Of a DNA stretch of 45,309 nucleotides, positions 9,109 through 18,319 are shown in pieces. The notes below the pieces were generated by a model, which did not search any database, had not been told where the DNA came from, and saw only the letters and a list, made by a program, of their open reading frames with translations. The position numbers and the translations under genes were made by a program. The stretch's first letter is position 1. Each line of letters begins with the position of its first letter. The stretch is from an uncultured Geobacter sp. (GTDB lineage Bacteria > Desulfobacterota > Desulfuromonadia > Geobacterales > DSM-12255): NCBI GenBank assembly GCA_937871715.1, contig CALMOE010000263.1, positions 1 to 45,309 on the forward strand, written 5' to 3'.

Positions 9109-11037
9109 ATGAAGACGACTAAACATTTCCAGACCGAAGTGCAGAAGCTCCTCGATCTGGTCATCCACTCCCTATACTCCAACAAGGACATCTTCCTGCG
9201 GGAGCTCATATCCAACGCCTCCGACGCCATCGACAAGGTCCGCTTCGAGGCCCACTCCAACGAGGCATTGCTAGAAGGGAACAGCGACTGGAAGATCAAG
9301 CTGGTTGCCGACAAAGAGGCCGGCACCCTGACCATCGTCGACAACGGCATCGGCATGGGGATATCCGAGGTGGAGGAGAACATCGGCACCATCGCCCGCT
9401 CCGGCACCAAGGCTTTCATGGAGGCCCTGAAGGAGGTCCAGTCCAGCAACAACCCGGAGCTGATCGGACAGTTCGGCGTCGGCTTTTACTCCTCCTTCAT
9501 GGTTGCCGACAAGGTAACACTCACCACCCGCAAGGGGGGTAGCCCGGAGGCCGGCTGCCGCTGGGAATCCACCGGCGACGGCACCTACACCATCGAGGAG
9601 TTCGAGAAGCCGACCAGGGGGACAGAGATAGTCCTGCATCTCAAGGAGGAGATGAAGGGGTACCTGGACGAGTGGAAGATCCGCTCCATCGTCAAGAAAT
9701 ACTCCGACTACGTCCAGTACCCGGTTGCCATGGACATCACCCGCACCGAGCCCGCCAAGGGGCTGGACGGCAAGGTGATCGAGGGTGGCGGAGAGATCGA
9801 GAAGACCAGCGAAGAGACCCTCAACTCCATGAAGGCCATCTGGACCAGGCCGAAAAACGACATCAGCGAAGAGGAGCACGAGGAGTTCTACAAACATATC
9901 TCCCACGACTTCGAAAAACCGTTCCGTTCCATCCACTACGCCGCCGAAGGGGTCAGCGAATTCAAGGCCCTCCTCTACCTCCCAGGCCACAAGCCCTTCG
10001 ACCTCTTCATGCAGGAGCGCAAGAAGGGGGTCCACCTCTACGTGAAGCGGGTCTTCATCACCGACAACTGCGAGGCGCTCCTCCCCGACTACCTCCGCTT
10101 CGTCAAGGGGGTGGTGGACTCCAGCGACTTGCCCCTCAACGTCTCCAGGGAGATCCTCCAGGAGGATGTGCAGATCAAGCGGATCCAGAAGAGCCTGGTG
10201 GGGAAGGTCCTCTCCTCCCTTGGGGAGATCAGGGACAAGGAGCCTGAGGAGTACCTCAAGTTCTACGCCGAGTTCGGCCCGGTACTGAAAGAGGGTCTCC
10301 ACTTCGACTACGCCAACAAGGAGAAGCTCCAGGAGCTGGTGCTCTTCGAAAGCACCGCCACAGAGGCGGGGAAACCTGTCTCCCTCAAGGAGTACGTGGC
10401 GAGGATGCCCGAGGGGCAGAAGGAGATCTATTTCATCACCGGCACCAGCCGGGAGATGGTCGCCAACTCACCCCACCTGGAGGCATTCCGCGGCAAGGGG
10501 TACGAGGTGCTATTCCTCACCGACCCGGTGGACGAATGGGTGGTGCAGTCCCTCAGCGAATACGACGGCAAGAAACTGAAGGCCGTCGACCGGGGGGATG
10601 TGGAACTGGAGAGCGAAGAGGAGAAGAAGGCCAGCGAGGAGAAGAAGAAGGAGCAGCAGGAGCAGTACAAGGGTCTGCTGGAGTTCATCAAGGGGAAGCT
10701 GGAGGAGAGCGTCAAGGAGGTCCGCTTCTCCAGCCGGCTGACCGAGAGCGCCTGCTGCCTGGTGGCCGACGAGTACGGACTGAACGCCAACATGGAGCGG
10801 ATCATGAAGGCCATGAACCAGGATGTCCCCAAGTCCAAGCGGATCCTGGAACTCAACCCGAATCACCCGATTGTCAAAGTCCTGGAGGAGATGTACGCCG
10901 CGGACAGCGGCAATCCCCGCCTGGCCGATTACTGCGGGCTGCTCCTTGACCAGGCCCTCCTCACCGAAGGCTCTCCGATCAAGGATCCGCTCAAATTTAC
11001 AAAACTGGTCTCCGAACTGATGGTCAAGGCAAAGTAA
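9109..11037 (+). CDS. htpG: Molecular chaperone HtpG (Hsp90 family)
   Basis: This cytosolic ATP-dependent Hsp90 chaperone has 642 residues, close to the usual bacterial length. The N-terminal GHKL nucleotide pocket is intact: [23 protein letters not shown], and [14 protein letters not shown] with the glycine-rich lid. The middle domain includes the conserved [11 protein letters not shown] segment (near residue 340), and the C-terminal dimerisation domain ends in a normal stop. A highly charged E/K-rich linker lies near residue 510. I placed the start at the ATG at 9109, which has AAAGGAGAA 9 bp upstream; the 24 extra residues of the longer frame read through the promoter region. A strong terminator follows, so it is likely monocistronic. 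Confidence 0.97.
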   Translation: MKTTKHFQTEVQKLLDLVIHSLYSNKDIFLRELISNASDAIDKVRFEAHSNEALLEGNSDWKIKLVADKEAGTLTIVDNGIGMGISEVEENIGTIARSGTKAFMEALKEVQSSNNPELIGQFGVGFYSSFMVADKVTLTTRKGGSPEAGCRWESTGDGTYTIEEFEKPTRGTEIVLHLKEEMKGYLDEWKIRSIVKKYSDYVQYPVAMDITRTEPAKGLDGKVIEGGGEIEKTSEETLNSMKAIWTRPKNDISEEEHEEFYKHISHDFEKPFRSIHYAAEGVSEFKALLYLPGHKPFDLFMQERKKGVHLYVKRVFITDNCEALLPDYLRFVKGVVDSSDLPLNVSREILQEDVQIKRIQKSLVGKVLSSLGEIRDKEPEEYLKFYAEFGPVLKEGLHFDYANKEKLQELVLFESTATEAGKPVSLKEYVARMPEGQKEIYFITGTSREMVANSPHLEAFRGKGYEVLFLTDPVDEWVVQSLSEYDGKKLKAVDRGDVELESEEEKKASEEKKKEQQEQYKGLLEFIKGKLEESVKEVRFSSRLTESACCLVADEYGLNANMERIMKAMNQDVPKSKRILELNPNHPIVKVLEEMYAADSGNPRLADYCGLLLDQALLTEGSPIKDPLKFTKLVSELMVKAK

Positions 11038-11067
11038 CCGCCAACAGCTCATAAGCTACACAAACAG

Positions 11068-11097
11068 AAGGGGGGATGCGGCCGCATCCCCCCTTTT
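11068..11097. terminator. Bidirectional terminator between htpG and the convergent oxidoreductase gene
   Basis: GGGGGGATGC (11070-11079) pairs perfectly with GCATCCCCCC (11084-11093) around a GGCC loop. It is flanked by AA on the left and TTTT on the right, so it can terminate htpG on the plus strand and perhaps the leftward operon on the minus strand. Confidence 0.85.
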
Positions 11098-11145
11098 CCA
11101 TTGCCCTAAACTTTTAGCCAGGCATGGCAACCAGCCTATCCCCGC

Positions 11146-12837
11146 TCAGGCATAATCAAGCTCCATCATCTCCCTTGCCGGCACGTCGAAGACGAGGCCA
11201 TTGTTGGGGAGCGGCTCGCTTCTGAAAAATGGGGGGAGATCGTTCTGGCTGGGGGAGAACCCGGCCCGGCGATTGAAGTCCGCCTCTACCAGGAGGATCT
11301 CCCTAGCCTGCCGCAAAAGCTCCTCCACCGGGATATCCCGGCCGAGGAACGCGGAGGTCAACCCGGCCAGGAACGGCATGGTCTCGACAACTGGTCCGAC
11401 GAAGACGCAGACCCCCACCATGTCGCAGACCATGGACATGACCTGGGTATCCCGGGAGAGCCTGACCTGGCCGTCGACACCGTGGCAGTCGACCCCCCCC
11501 CTGCCGGGAAGGCAGTTGCCTGTGGTATGGTCCGCCCCCATGGTGGAGGTGGCGTAGGTCACGCCGGTCCCCTTCAGCGCGCGGGGATCGTAGCCCGACA
11601 TGGACTGCCCCTTCACCGCCGGCACCCGCTCCACGCCGAGAATCCTGCCGGTGATCGTCGCCCCCTGGCCGAGTATCCTCCCCGTAGGGGTGCCGCTTGC
11701 CACGTCTTTTATGGCCTGCTCCATGGCATCCGCATCGCCGAAGGGGAGCAGTCTCCCCTCCATGGCCACCCCCAGGGTTACCCCCATCTCCATGGTATCG
11801 ATCCCCAGGTCGTCGCAGAGACGATCGAAACGGGCGATGCGGTCCAGGTCGTGCACACCGCAGTTTGAACCGAGGAGGGCGATGGTCTCGTACTCAAGCC
11901 CGGCGGTCACGTAGTTCCCCGCCTCGTCATGGAAGATGTTCGAGCAGCGGATGACGCAACCCCGGTGGCAGGGGTGGCCGGTGGCCCCCCCCCGCTCCTC
12001 GCATAGCTGCCTCAGCCGTTCGCCGTCGAAGCTGCCGGCCTCCTCGTTGCGGCCGGTGGAGAAGTTCCTGGTGGGGAGCCCACCCACCTCGTTGACCACG
12101 TTGACCAGCACCGCGGTCCCGTAGGTGGTGAGCGCCTTCTTGCCGTTAACCAGCACCTTGGAGAACTCCCGGACTCTCTCCCGGAAAAGCTCCCCATGCT
12201 CCGGCTGGATACGAGAGATGGAGGGCTTGGTGACAACTATGGCTTTAACCCCCTTGCTCGCCATCACCGCCCCCATCCCACCCCGCCCGGCATGGCGCGT
12301 GGGGCGTCCCTCGGTATCGCAGACCGCAACTGTTGCCAGGGCCGCCCCCCGCTCGCCGGCAGGGCCGACGGAGATCACGGCGCTCTCCTTTCCGTATTCC
12401 CCCTTAAGGAGCGTCACCGTGTCGTAGTTACCAAGCCCGGCCAGGTCCCTACGCGGTTCCAGCCTGACCCCGTCGGCAGCTATCACCAGAAGCCACCACC
12501 CCTCTTCGACTGGCTTCCCCTCCACCACGATTGCCCTGATGCCGTGGCCGGCAAGGTACTGGCCGGCAATCCCACCCACATTGCTCTCCTTGATTGTCCC
12601 GGTGAGTGGGCTTTTGGCGCCGATGGAGGTGCGCCCTGAACAGGGGGCAACCGTTCCGGTGAGTAGGCCGGGGGCGATTACCAGCCGATTATCCTTCCCC
12701 AGGGGGAAGCAGTGCGATGGCACCTCATCCGCCAGAAGGCTCGACGTGAGCCCCCGCCCCGCCAGCTCCCGGTAAACTTCCGGCAGGGGGAAGACGGTCA
12801 CCCCGCCGCTCCCCATGTTTACTCTGATCATCGTCAT
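11146..12837 (-). CDS. aor: Aldehyde:ferredoxin oxidoreductase family protein (tungsten enzyme)
   Basis: The 563-residue product belongs to the AOR family, which oxidises aldehydes to acids with a bis-pyranopterin tungsten cofactor and passes electrons through a [4Fe-4S] cluster to ferredoxin. Visible features: an N-terminal domain with the SGRTSIGAKSPLTGTIKESN pterin-binding segment; a cluster motif C-x3-C-x3-C in HPCHRGCVIRC near residue 285; GADHTTGN carrying the family histidine; and the distal DMVGVC, which provides the fourth cysteine. The first two cysteines are spaced x3 rather than the x2 of classical AOR. I chose the ATG at 12837 because GGAGGT sits 9 bp upstream; a GTG at 12855 would overlap that site. 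It is last in a gabT - TIGR04076-like - aor operon. This suggests that its substrate is succinate semialdehyde or a similar transamination product, but that is inference. Confidence 0.85.
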   Translation of the reverse strand: MTMIRVNMGSGGVTVFPLPEVYRELAGRGLTSSLLADEVPSHCFPLGKDNRLVIAPGLLTGTVAPCSGRTSIGAKSPLTGTIKESNVGGIAGQYLAGHGIRAIVVEGKPVEEGWWLLVIAADGVRLEPRRDLAGLGNYDTVTLLKGEYGKESAVISVGPAGERGAALATVAVCDTEGRPTRHAGRGGMGAVMASKGVKAIVVTKPSISRIQPEHGELFRERVREFSKVLVNGKKALTTYGTAVLVNVVNEVGGLPTRNFSTGRNEEAGSFDGERLRQLCEERGGATGHPCHRGCVIRCSNIFHDEAGNYVTAGLEYETIALLGSNCGVHDLDRIARFDRLCDDLGIDTMEMGVTLGVAMEGRLLPFGDADAMEQAIKDVASGTPTGRILGQGATITGRILGVERVPAVKGQSMSGYDPRALKGTGVTYATSTMGADHTTGNCLPGRGGVDCHGVDGQVRLSRDTQVMSMVCDMVGVCVFVGPVVETMPFLAGLTSAFLGRDIPVEELLRQAREILLVEADFNRRAGFSPSQNDLPPFFRSEPLPNNGLVFDVPAREMMELDYA

Positions 12838-12862
12838 AATGAAATTACCTCCCACTCAGCAG

Positions 12863-13195
12863 TCAGTTCAATTCCTCCCCCGACGGGGTATCCAGGGGTG
12901 AAGGTAGCGTCCCATCGTCCGCACAGGTGGAGACATGTAACTCCACCAAACGATCGGGACAAGAGAGCCGGTAGCCGTTATCGTGACCCAGAGAGTGTGA
13001 CGCAATACCGAAACGGGCAGCCATGATCCAGGGGTAGATCCCGACGACGGCCGATAGGCAGAGGGGGGCAGACCTTTCATAGTCGATTACCGGCCCCCTC
13101 AGATAGACCCTATCCCCCTCCTTCATCAGTGAGCACGCTGAAGCGACGACCTCGATCATTACCCCCTTGTCAGGCTCCAGATTCAGATTGGCCAT
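12863..13195 (-). CDS. TIGR04076-like small protein
   Basis: A 110-residue soluble protein. The arrangement of a C...GDR segment, APLCLSAVVGIYPWIMAAR and a late LSCPDRLVELHV strand resembles the TIGR04076 family of small conserved proteins, whose function is not established. Four or more cysteines (residues about 21, 46, 79 and 91) could bind a metal or cluster. It begins 2 bp after the gabT stop codon with only a weak ribosome site, implying translational coupling, and it ends 25 bp before aor. The position suggests an accessory role for one of those enzymes, for example cofactor or electron handling; this is inference only. Confidence 0.6.
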   Translation of the reverse strand: MANLNLEPDKGVMIEVVASACSLMKEGDRVYLRGPVIDYERSAPLCLSAVVGIYPWIMAARFGIASHSLGHDNGYRLSCPDRLVELHVSTCADDGTLPSPLDTPSGEELN

Positions 13196-13197
13196 GG

Positions 13198-14529
13198 CTA
13201 GGCGCTCTTGCGCTGGGGAGTGCGACGGGCGGCCAGCTCGAGGAGCGACTCCTCCAGGATGGCGCAGCCTCGCTCCAACTGGTCATCGCTTATGACCAGG
13301 GGCATCAGGAAGCGGATCACGTTGCCGTGGCTGCCACATGAGAGGATGACCAGCCCCTTCTCGTAGCATAGCTTGGTCAGCTCCTTGGCCTCATCAGCTG
13401 CCGGCTCCTTGGTCTCCCGGTCGCGTACCAGCTCCAGGGCCAGCATCGGCCCCTTGCCACGCACCTCGCCGATGATCTCATGATCGGCCTGCATGGAGTG
13501 GAACCGTTTCAAGAGTTTTTCACCCAGCTCCTCGGCCCGCTTGAGGAGGCCATCCTCAAGGAGTATCTCCAGCACCGCCAGGGCCGCCCTGCACGCCAGG
13601 GGGTTGCCGCTGTAGGTGCCGCCGAGACCACCCACGTGGGGCTGGTTCATCACCTCGGCGCGGCCGGTCACCGCCCCAAGGGGCATGCCGCCGGCCAGGC
13701 TCTTGGCGGTGGTGATGATATCCGGGGTTATCCCCCAGTGGTCGATGGCAAAGAGTTTGCCGGTCCTCCCCATGCCGGTCTGCACCTCGTCGATGACGAG
13801 AAGAATCCCGTACTTCTTGCAGATCTCCTGGAGCTTGGGGAAATACTCGGGTGGCGGGGTGACGAAGCCACCCTCCCCCTGGATCGGCTCGGCGATGATG
13901 GCCGCTGTCTGCTCCCCGGCCACGTTGGCGATGAAGAACTCCTCCAGGTAGTCGGCGCAGGCCGCCTTGCACCCCGGATAGGACATGCCGAAGGGGCAGC
14001 GGTAACAGTAGGCATAGGGAACCCGGTAGGTCTCCGGGGCAAACGGCCCGAACCCCAGCTTGTACGGCTTCACCTTGCTCGTCAGGGTCATCCCCAGAAG
14101 GGTCCTGCCGTGGAAGCTATTGTCAAAGGCGATGATCGCCTGCCGCTTGGTGGCGTAGCGGGCGATCTTGATGGCATTCTCATCAGCCTCGGCGCCTGAG
14201 TTGGTGAACATGGTCATCTTGTCGAAGTCCCCAGGCGCCAGCTCGTTCAGCCTGGCCGCCAGCTCTATGTACTGCTCATAGGGTGCGACATGGAAACAGG
14301 TGTGGATGAACTTGCCGGCCTGGTCCCTGATGGCCTCAACCACCTTTGGATGGCAGTGACCGACGTTGTTGACCCCGATGCCGCCGGCAAAGTCGATCAG
14401 CTCACGGCCATCGGCATCAATCATGATGGCCCCGCAGGCTTCGGTGATGAACGCGTTGGTGATATTGGCAAGCCCCTGGGGGACATGTTTGTTGCGCTGC
14501 TGAAGTAATACTTCGTTTCTGGTGGACAT
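13198..14529 (-). CDS. gabT: 4-Aminobutyrate (or related omega-amino acid) aminotransferase, class III
   Basis: A 443-residue PLP-dependent class-III aminotransferase that moves the terminal amino group of GABA (or 5-aminovalerate or a similar substrate) to 2-oxoglutarate, giving the semialdehyde and glutamate. Landmarks are GGIGVNNVGHCHPKVV near the N-terminus, NSGAEADENAIKIAR, the PLP-phosphate/ring region with VIDEVQTGMGRTG (conserved Asp), and the Schiff-base lysine in TTAKSLAGGMPLGAV near residue 275. The ATG at 14529 has AAGGAGT 7 bp upstream; a longer frame to 14568 lacks such a site. It is first in the leftward operon and is divergent from its presumed sigma-54 activator. Substrate choice among omega-amino acids cannot be decided from sequence alone. 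Confidence 0.88.
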   Translation of the reverse strand: MSTRNEVLLQQRNKHVPQGLANITNAFITEACGAIMIDADGRELIDFAGGIGVNNVGHCHPKVVEAIRDQAGKFIHTCFHVAPYEQYIELAARLNELAPGDFDKMTMFTNSGAEADENAIKIARYATKRQAIIAFDNSFHGRTLLGMTLTSKVKPYKLGFGPFAPETYRVPYAYCYRCPFGMSYPGCKAACADYLEEFFIANVAGEQTAAIIAEPIQGEGGFVTPPPEYFPKLQEICKKYGILLVIDEVQTGMGRTGKLFAIDHWGITPDIITTAKSLAGGMPLGAVTGRAEVMNQPHVGGLGGTYSGNPLACRAALAVLEILLEDGLLKRAEELGEKLLKRFHSMQADHEIIGEVRGKGPMLALELVRDRETKEPAADEAKELTKLCYEKGLVILSCGSHGNVIRFLMPLVISDDQLERGCAILEESLLELAARRTPQRKSA

Positions 14530-14629
14530 GGCAGACTCCTTTGTATTTGGTATGGGAGGTCGTTTCATTCACACCCGTTCGGCCGTCAATTTCGGCGACC
14601 TAGCGGTGCGCTTGCTGTAAGACTCGCTT

Positions 14630-14645
14630 ATCAAGGACCATACCA
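14630..14645 (-). promoter_or_regulatory. Weak candidate -24/-12 (sigma-54) promoter of the gabT operon
   Basis: On the minus strand TGGTATG-N4-TTGAT matches the sigma-54 consensus TGGCACR-N4-TTGCW with exactly 10 bp between GG and the -12 pair, but the -12 dinucleotide is GA instead of GC. It would start transcription about 90 nt before the gabT ATG. The neighbouring sigma-54 activator supports it; the -12 defect lowers confidence. Confidence 0.35.
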
Positions 14646-14761
14646 AAAAGACAACGCCCAACAATATCGACATGTTAGCAGCGCACGCATTTATATACGG
14701 GCCATTTACACCATTTTCCGCCCTTCATTGAAGCGAAAAAATATTCCCAGTTGCATATCTC

Positions 14762-14775
14762 ATGCATAAGTGCAT
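14762..14775. promoter_or_regulatory. Candidate enhancer site of the first sigma-54 activator (ATGCA-N4-TGCAT)
   Basis: A perfect 5-4-5 inverted repeat, ATGCA-TAAG-TGCAT, lies between gabT and the activator gene. It is about 140 bp upstream of the candidate gabT start site and about 75 bp before the activator start codon. A further TTGCAT half-site precedes it at 14751-14756. Its shape matches the repeats near the paralogous activator (36254-36267 and 38213-38226). Binding is inferred. Confidence 0.5.
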
Positions 14776-14848
14776 AATCAATAAAACACTATCCCGACAT
14801 CATGTTTATAGCCCCGGATTACTGCCGGCCCTCCAATGGAGACACAAT

Positions 14849-16630
14849 ATGCCCAATACTACCGACCCGTTCCCCTTCATCCCCCCACCTTTCGACACAA
14901 ACCCGCCACCTGCCGAGAGTTTCTACCAGGCGATGGTCAACTCCATGGAGGTGGGGCTCCTGGCGGTCAACACCTCCGGCATGACCATCCTGGCAAACAA
15001 GGTTGCCAGGGACAATTTCGGCATCTACCCAGGGATACACTTAAATGACGCGCTCCCCGAGCTCTGGCCCAAGGTGGCCAAGAGACTCCGGGGGAGGCCC
15101 CACAGCGTGGAAATCTCAGTGCGTGGCAACAGGGGGAACTACCTGGTCCAGATTAGCCCGATCCAGATGGAGACGGAGCAGCTCGGTGCGGTCTGCGTCT
15201 TCATGGAGAGCCTGGAGCTGGAGGAGATGGCCATGCAGATGAGGTTCTACCAGGAGCTGACTGGCGAGCTGGATACGATCATCGACTCCTCCTCCGACGG
15301 CCTCTGGATCTGCGACGCCAATGCCACGGTTCTGCGAATGAACCCGGCATCGGCCCGGATAAACAAGATCAGGCCGGAAGAGATCGTCGGTCGCAACATG
15401 CACAACCTGGTGGAAGAGGGATTCATCGACAAATCCGCCACCCTGGAGGTTATCAGGACTGGCGAGGTGGTAAACCTGCTCCAGCAGAGGGAGGGCCGCA
15501 AGCTGATCATAACCGGCACCCCGGTGTTCGACAGCGAGGGGAAGCTTCTCCGCATCGTGGTCAGCGAGCGGGACATCACCGAAATCGACACACTGCAGCG
15601 GGAACTGGAGCATCAGGAAACCATCAAAGACCAGTTCCGCAGCCACATGCTGGAGATGCAGCAGATAGAGCTGGAGTCGAGGCGGGTCATCGCCAGAAGC
15701 CCGGCCATGCTCAAGGCCCTGCGCCAGGCCCTCAAGGTGAGCGCGGTAGACTCGTCGGTGCTGATCCTCGGGGAGTCCGGGGTCGGCAAGGGGCTGCTCG
15801 CCGACCTGATCCACAACAACTCGCCCCGGGCACCCAGACCACTCATCAAGATCAACTGCGGTGCCATCCCCGAATCCCTGATCGAGTCGGAGCTCTTCGG
15901 CTACGAGAAGGGGGCCTTCACCGGCGCACAGGGGAGCGGCAAGGCAGGCTACTTCGAGCTTGCCGACGGCGGCACCCTCTTCCTGGACGAGATCGCCGAA
16001 CTCCCCCTCGGCTCCCAGGTGAAGCTCCTCCGCTTCCTGGAGGACGGCCGCATCACCCGCCTTGGGGGCACCAAGGGGCGGACCGTGGATGTCCGCATCC
16101 TGGCGGCAACCCACCGCAACCTGGATGAGATGGTGGAACAGGGGAGGTTCCGCCTCGATCTCTACTACCGGCTCAAGGTCATACCCATCTACGTCCCGGC
16201 GGTGCGTGAGCGGCGGGAGTGCATCCCCCCCCTCATCAGCCACTACATGGAGCTCTTCGGACAGAAGAACGGCATCAGAAAGAGGCTGACCAGGGCCGCT
16301 TCAGACGCCCTCCTCGCCTACCCCTACCCTGGGAACGTGCGGGAGCTGATCAACATCTGCGAGCGCCTGGTGGTAATGTCAGAGACGGAGCTGATTGACC
16401 TGCAGGACCTCCCGTTCGACATAGTCGGCCCAGCGGTCGATTCTCCCCAGGCCGACGGCATCTGGGCGGAGGGGGTAACCATGCAGCAGGCCATGGAGAG
16501 CGTGGAGCGGCAGATGCTCGCCAGGGCTTTCGAGCAGTACGGCAACCAGACCAGGATGGCGGACATGCTGGGGATAAACCAGTCGACCGTTGCCAGGAAG
16601 ATGAAAAAGTACGGCATCGGCAACAAATGA
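14849..16630 (+). CDS. PAS-PAS sigma-54-dependent transcriptional activator (first paralog)
   Basis: A 593-residue enhancer-binding protein. Two PAS-like sensor domains (about 25-125 and 140-255) are followed by a coiled linker, a sigma-54 AAA+ domain and a Fis-type helix-turn-helix at about 555-590. The AAA+ domain has Walker A GESGVGKG near 307, the sigma-54 contact loop GAFTGA near 355, Walker B GGTLFLDEIAEL and the PGNVREL segment. There is no receiver domain, so it probably responds to a small molecule or redox cue in the PAS domains. The ATG at 14849 has GGAG 7 bp upstream and leaves the inverted repeat at 14762 outside the gene. It sits between two operons that it probably controls: gabT-aor leftward and liv-gabD-gdh rightward. 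It is closely similar along its whole length to the product of 36377-38152. Confidence 0.93.
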   Translation: MPNTTDPFPFIPPPFDTNPPPAESFYQAMVNSMEVGLLAVNTSGMTILANKVARDNFGIYPGIHLNDALPELWPKVAKRLRGRPHSVEISVRGNRGNYLVQISPIQMETEQLGAVCVFMESLELEEMAMQMRFYQELTGELDTIIDSSSDGLWICDANATVLRMNPASARINKIRPEEIVGRNMHNLVEEGFIDKSATLEVIRTGEVVNLLQQREGRKLIITGTPVFDSEGKLLRIVVSERDITEIDTLQRELEHQETIKDQFRSHMLEMQQIELESRRVIARSPAMLKALRQALKVSAVDSSVLILGESGVGKGLLADLIHNNSPRAPRPLIKINCGAIPESLIESELFGYEKGAFTGAQGSGKAGYFELADGGTLFLDEIAELPLGSQVKLLRFLEDGRITRLGGTKGRTVDVRILAATHRNLDEMVEQGRFRLDLYYRLKVIPIYVPAVRERRECIPPLISHYMELFGQKNGIRKRLTRAASDALLAYPYPGNVRELINICERLVVMSETELIDLQDLPFDIVGPAVDSPQADGIWAEGVTMQQAMESVERQMLARAFEQYGNQTRMADMLGINQSTVARKMKKYGIGNK

Positions 16631-16642
16631 TACAGGACCAAT

Positions 16643-16656
16643 ATGCAGCAGCGCAT
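16643..16656. promoter_or_regulatory. Candidate imperfect enhancer site upstream of livK (ATGCA-N4-CGCAT)
   Basis: ATGCA-GCAG-CGCAT has the same 5-4-5 layout as the repeat at 14762-14775, with one mismatch in the right half. It lies about 235 bp upstream of the predicted sigma-54 start site of livK, a normal distance for an enhancer. It also falls just after the activator stop codon. Confidence 0.35.
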
Positions 16657-16778
16657 AAATCGTGGCGCCAAGCAATACATTGTTTCCAAACAACGTTTAC
16701 AGCCAGCCAGAATCTACTAACCACCAATGCCGGGCACGATTTTTCCGCATCGACACACACCGGCCAGCAACGCAAATA

Positions 16779-16803
16779 GTGCAAAAATCCCGCGGCGTTG
16801 CAC
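16779..16803. repeat. Inverted repeat GTGCAA-N13-TTGCAC upstream of livK
   Basis: GTGCAA (16779-16784) and TTGCAC (16798-16803) form a perfect inverted repeat about 100 bp upstream of the predicted livK transcription start. It could be a second activator site or an operator for another regulator. The rest of the 364-bp gap holds the enhancer candidate, the -24/-12 promoter and the livK leader, and I see no gene in it. Confidence 0.35.
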
Positions 16804-16863
16804 GAAGCACCCCAGTCGGGCCAAGAGCTTTTCCATCAAGACCACCCCTCTACCCACCACCCA

Positions 16864-16879
16864 TGGCACACCTTGTGCT
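16864..16879 (+). promoter_or_regulatory. Sigma-54 (-24/-12) promoter of the liv-gabD-gdh operon
   Basis: TGGCACA-CCTT-GTGCT matches the consensus TGGCACR-N4-TTGCW at all but one position. It has the invariant GG (16865-16866) and GC (16877-16878) with 10 bp between them. The start site should fall near 16890, about 105 nt before livK. A dedicated sigma-54 activator is encoded immediately upstream. Confidence 0.8.
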
Positions 16880-16994
16880 TATCCACAAAACATAAAAAAA
16901 TGTTCTACTGATCACAGACAAGAGTAAGCTGCCGCCAATTAAAATCACAATCCCGCACCAGCAACGTTGGCAACACCATAAAAGGAGGACGAAC

Positions 16995-18239
16995 ATGAAA
17001 AGTAGGATACGGACAGCCCTCGCAGTAATCGCCTCAACCCTGCTGGCCACTGCGGCTTATGCCGAGGAGGCCCGCAACTTCTTCAAGGTCGGTGTTGTCA
17101 CCGAACTCTCCGGCGACCTGGCCACCGGCGGCAACGTGACCAAGAGAGGGTACGACCTCTGGGCACAGGAGGTCAACGCCAAGGGGGGGATCGACATCAA
17201 GGGGAAGAAATACCAGGTTAAGCTCTTCTACGCCGATGCCCAGTCAAATCCGGCTGCTGGTGCCTCGGCTGCCGAGCGGCTCATCACCCAGGAGAAGGTC
17301 GACTTCATCCTCGGACCCTACTCCTCCGGGGTAACCCTGGCCGTGGCACCGATCACCGAGAAGTACAAGATCCCCATGATCACCGGCTCCGCCGAATCCC
17401 CCCTCATCTGGACCAACAAGTTCTACTACACATTCGGCACCGTGCCTCCGGTCAACTTTACCGGCGCGGCCCCCATCAAGACACTCTCCGAGATGAAACC
17501 GGCCCCCAAGACCGCGGTCATCCTCGGGACCAACGACACCTTCTCCAAGGCCACCGCGGAGGCATTCAAGGCTGCCGCAGAGGCTGCCAAGATCAAGATC
17601 CTCAAGTTCAACATAGTGCCAGCCGGCCAGGACCTGACCCCTCTCCTCTCCGCTGTACGTGGCATGAAGCCCGACCTGATCGCTTTCGGCGGCCACGACG
17701 AGGAGCTGATCAAGCTAGTGAAAGCGCTGCGCCAGATCAACTACACCCCAAAAGCCCTTCTAATGCACTACGGCGTGACCGAACCGGCCTTCATCCAGTC
17801 CCTGGGGAAGGATGCGGAGCAGGTTTTAGGCGCCTCCGTCTGGACCGCGGCGGTGCAGACCAAGGGGAAGATACTCTGGCCTAACGCCGCCAGCTACGCC
17901 GTAGCAGCCGAAAAGGCCTTCAAGACACCCGCCGACTATACCCAGGCAGGCTCCTCAGCAGCGGGGATAGCTTTCCAGGCCGCCCTGCAGAAGATCGGCG
18001 CCACCCCGGGAATGTCCGAGGATCAGCGCAAGAAGCTGGTCAAGGCCCTGGAGGAGATCGATGTGGAGACCTTCTACGGCAAGATCAAGTTCGCCACCAG
18101 CGGCCAGTACTACCATGCCAACGTCGGCATGACCCCCCTGACCATCCAGATCCAGAACGGCAAGGTGGTAGCCGTCGGCCCGGTCAAGAACCAGGAGGCC
18201 AAGCCCCAGTACCCGATGAAGGAGTGGAAGAACCGGTAG
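16995..18239 (+). CDS. livK: ABC transporter periplasmic substrate-binding protein (branched-chain amino acid/amide type)
   Basis: A 414-residue periplasmic binding protein of the LivK/J type (type I fold). Residues 1-23 are a signal peptide ending in AYAEE. The mature part begins with FKVGVVTELSGDLATGGNVT, the usual first strand of this family, and keeps SNPAAGASAAERLI and the hinge regions. Its ligand is not proven. LIV-type binding proteins also serve amides, GABA and other amino compounds, and the linked gabT and gabD argue for an omega-amino acid rather than leucine. A good AGGAGG site precedes the ATG, and the gene heads the operon behind the -24/-12 promoter. A strong hairpin follows the stop codon. 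Confidence 0.9.
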   Translation: MKSRIRTALAVIASTLLATAAYAEEARNFFKVGVVTELSGDLATGGNVTKRGYDLWAQEVNAKGGIDIKGKKYQVKLFYADAQSNPAAGASAAERLITQEKVDFILGPYSSGVTLAVAPITEKYKIPMITGSAESPLIWTNKFYYTFGTVPPVNFTGAAPIKTLSEMKPAPKTAVILGTNDTFSKATAEAFKAAAEAAKIKILKFNIVPAGQDLTPLLSAVRGMKPDLIAFGGHDEELIKLVKALRQINYTPKALLMHYGVTEPAFIQSLGKDAEQVLGASVWTAAVQTKGKILWPNAASYAVAAEKAFKTPADYTQAGSSAAGIAFQAALQKIGATPGMSEDQRKKLVKALEEIDVETFYGKIKFATSGQYYHANVGMTPLTIQIQNGKVVAVGPVKNQEAKPQYPMKEWKNR

Positions 18240-18249
18240 TCCAAAACCA

Positions 18250-18287
18250 CCCCCTCAGTCCCCCCTTGCCAGGTGGGACTGAGGGGG
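18250..18287 (+). terminator. Intercistronic hairpin after livK
   Basis: CCCCCTCAGTCCC (18250-18262) is perfectly complementary to GGGACTGAGGGGG (18275-18287), with a 12-nt loop. No T-run follows, so it is unlikely to be a full terminator. Between a binding-protein gene and its permease genes such a hairpin typically stabilises the upstream message or causes partial termination, raising the ratio of binding protein to membrane components. Confidence 0.6.
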
Positions 18288-18319
18288 ATCGTACTAAAAG
18301 CCTTTGCCGGAGGAACACC

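Noticed and set aside
9271-10302. 343-codon minus-strand open frame inside htpG
   Set aside because: It is the reverse-complement shadow of a strongly conserved GC-rich gene; its composition is dominated by Gly, Val, Leu and Asp and it has no family features.
12838-12855. Upstream GTG start for the oxidoreductase gene
   Set aside because: That codon overlaps the GGAGGT ribosome site that serves the ATG at 12837.
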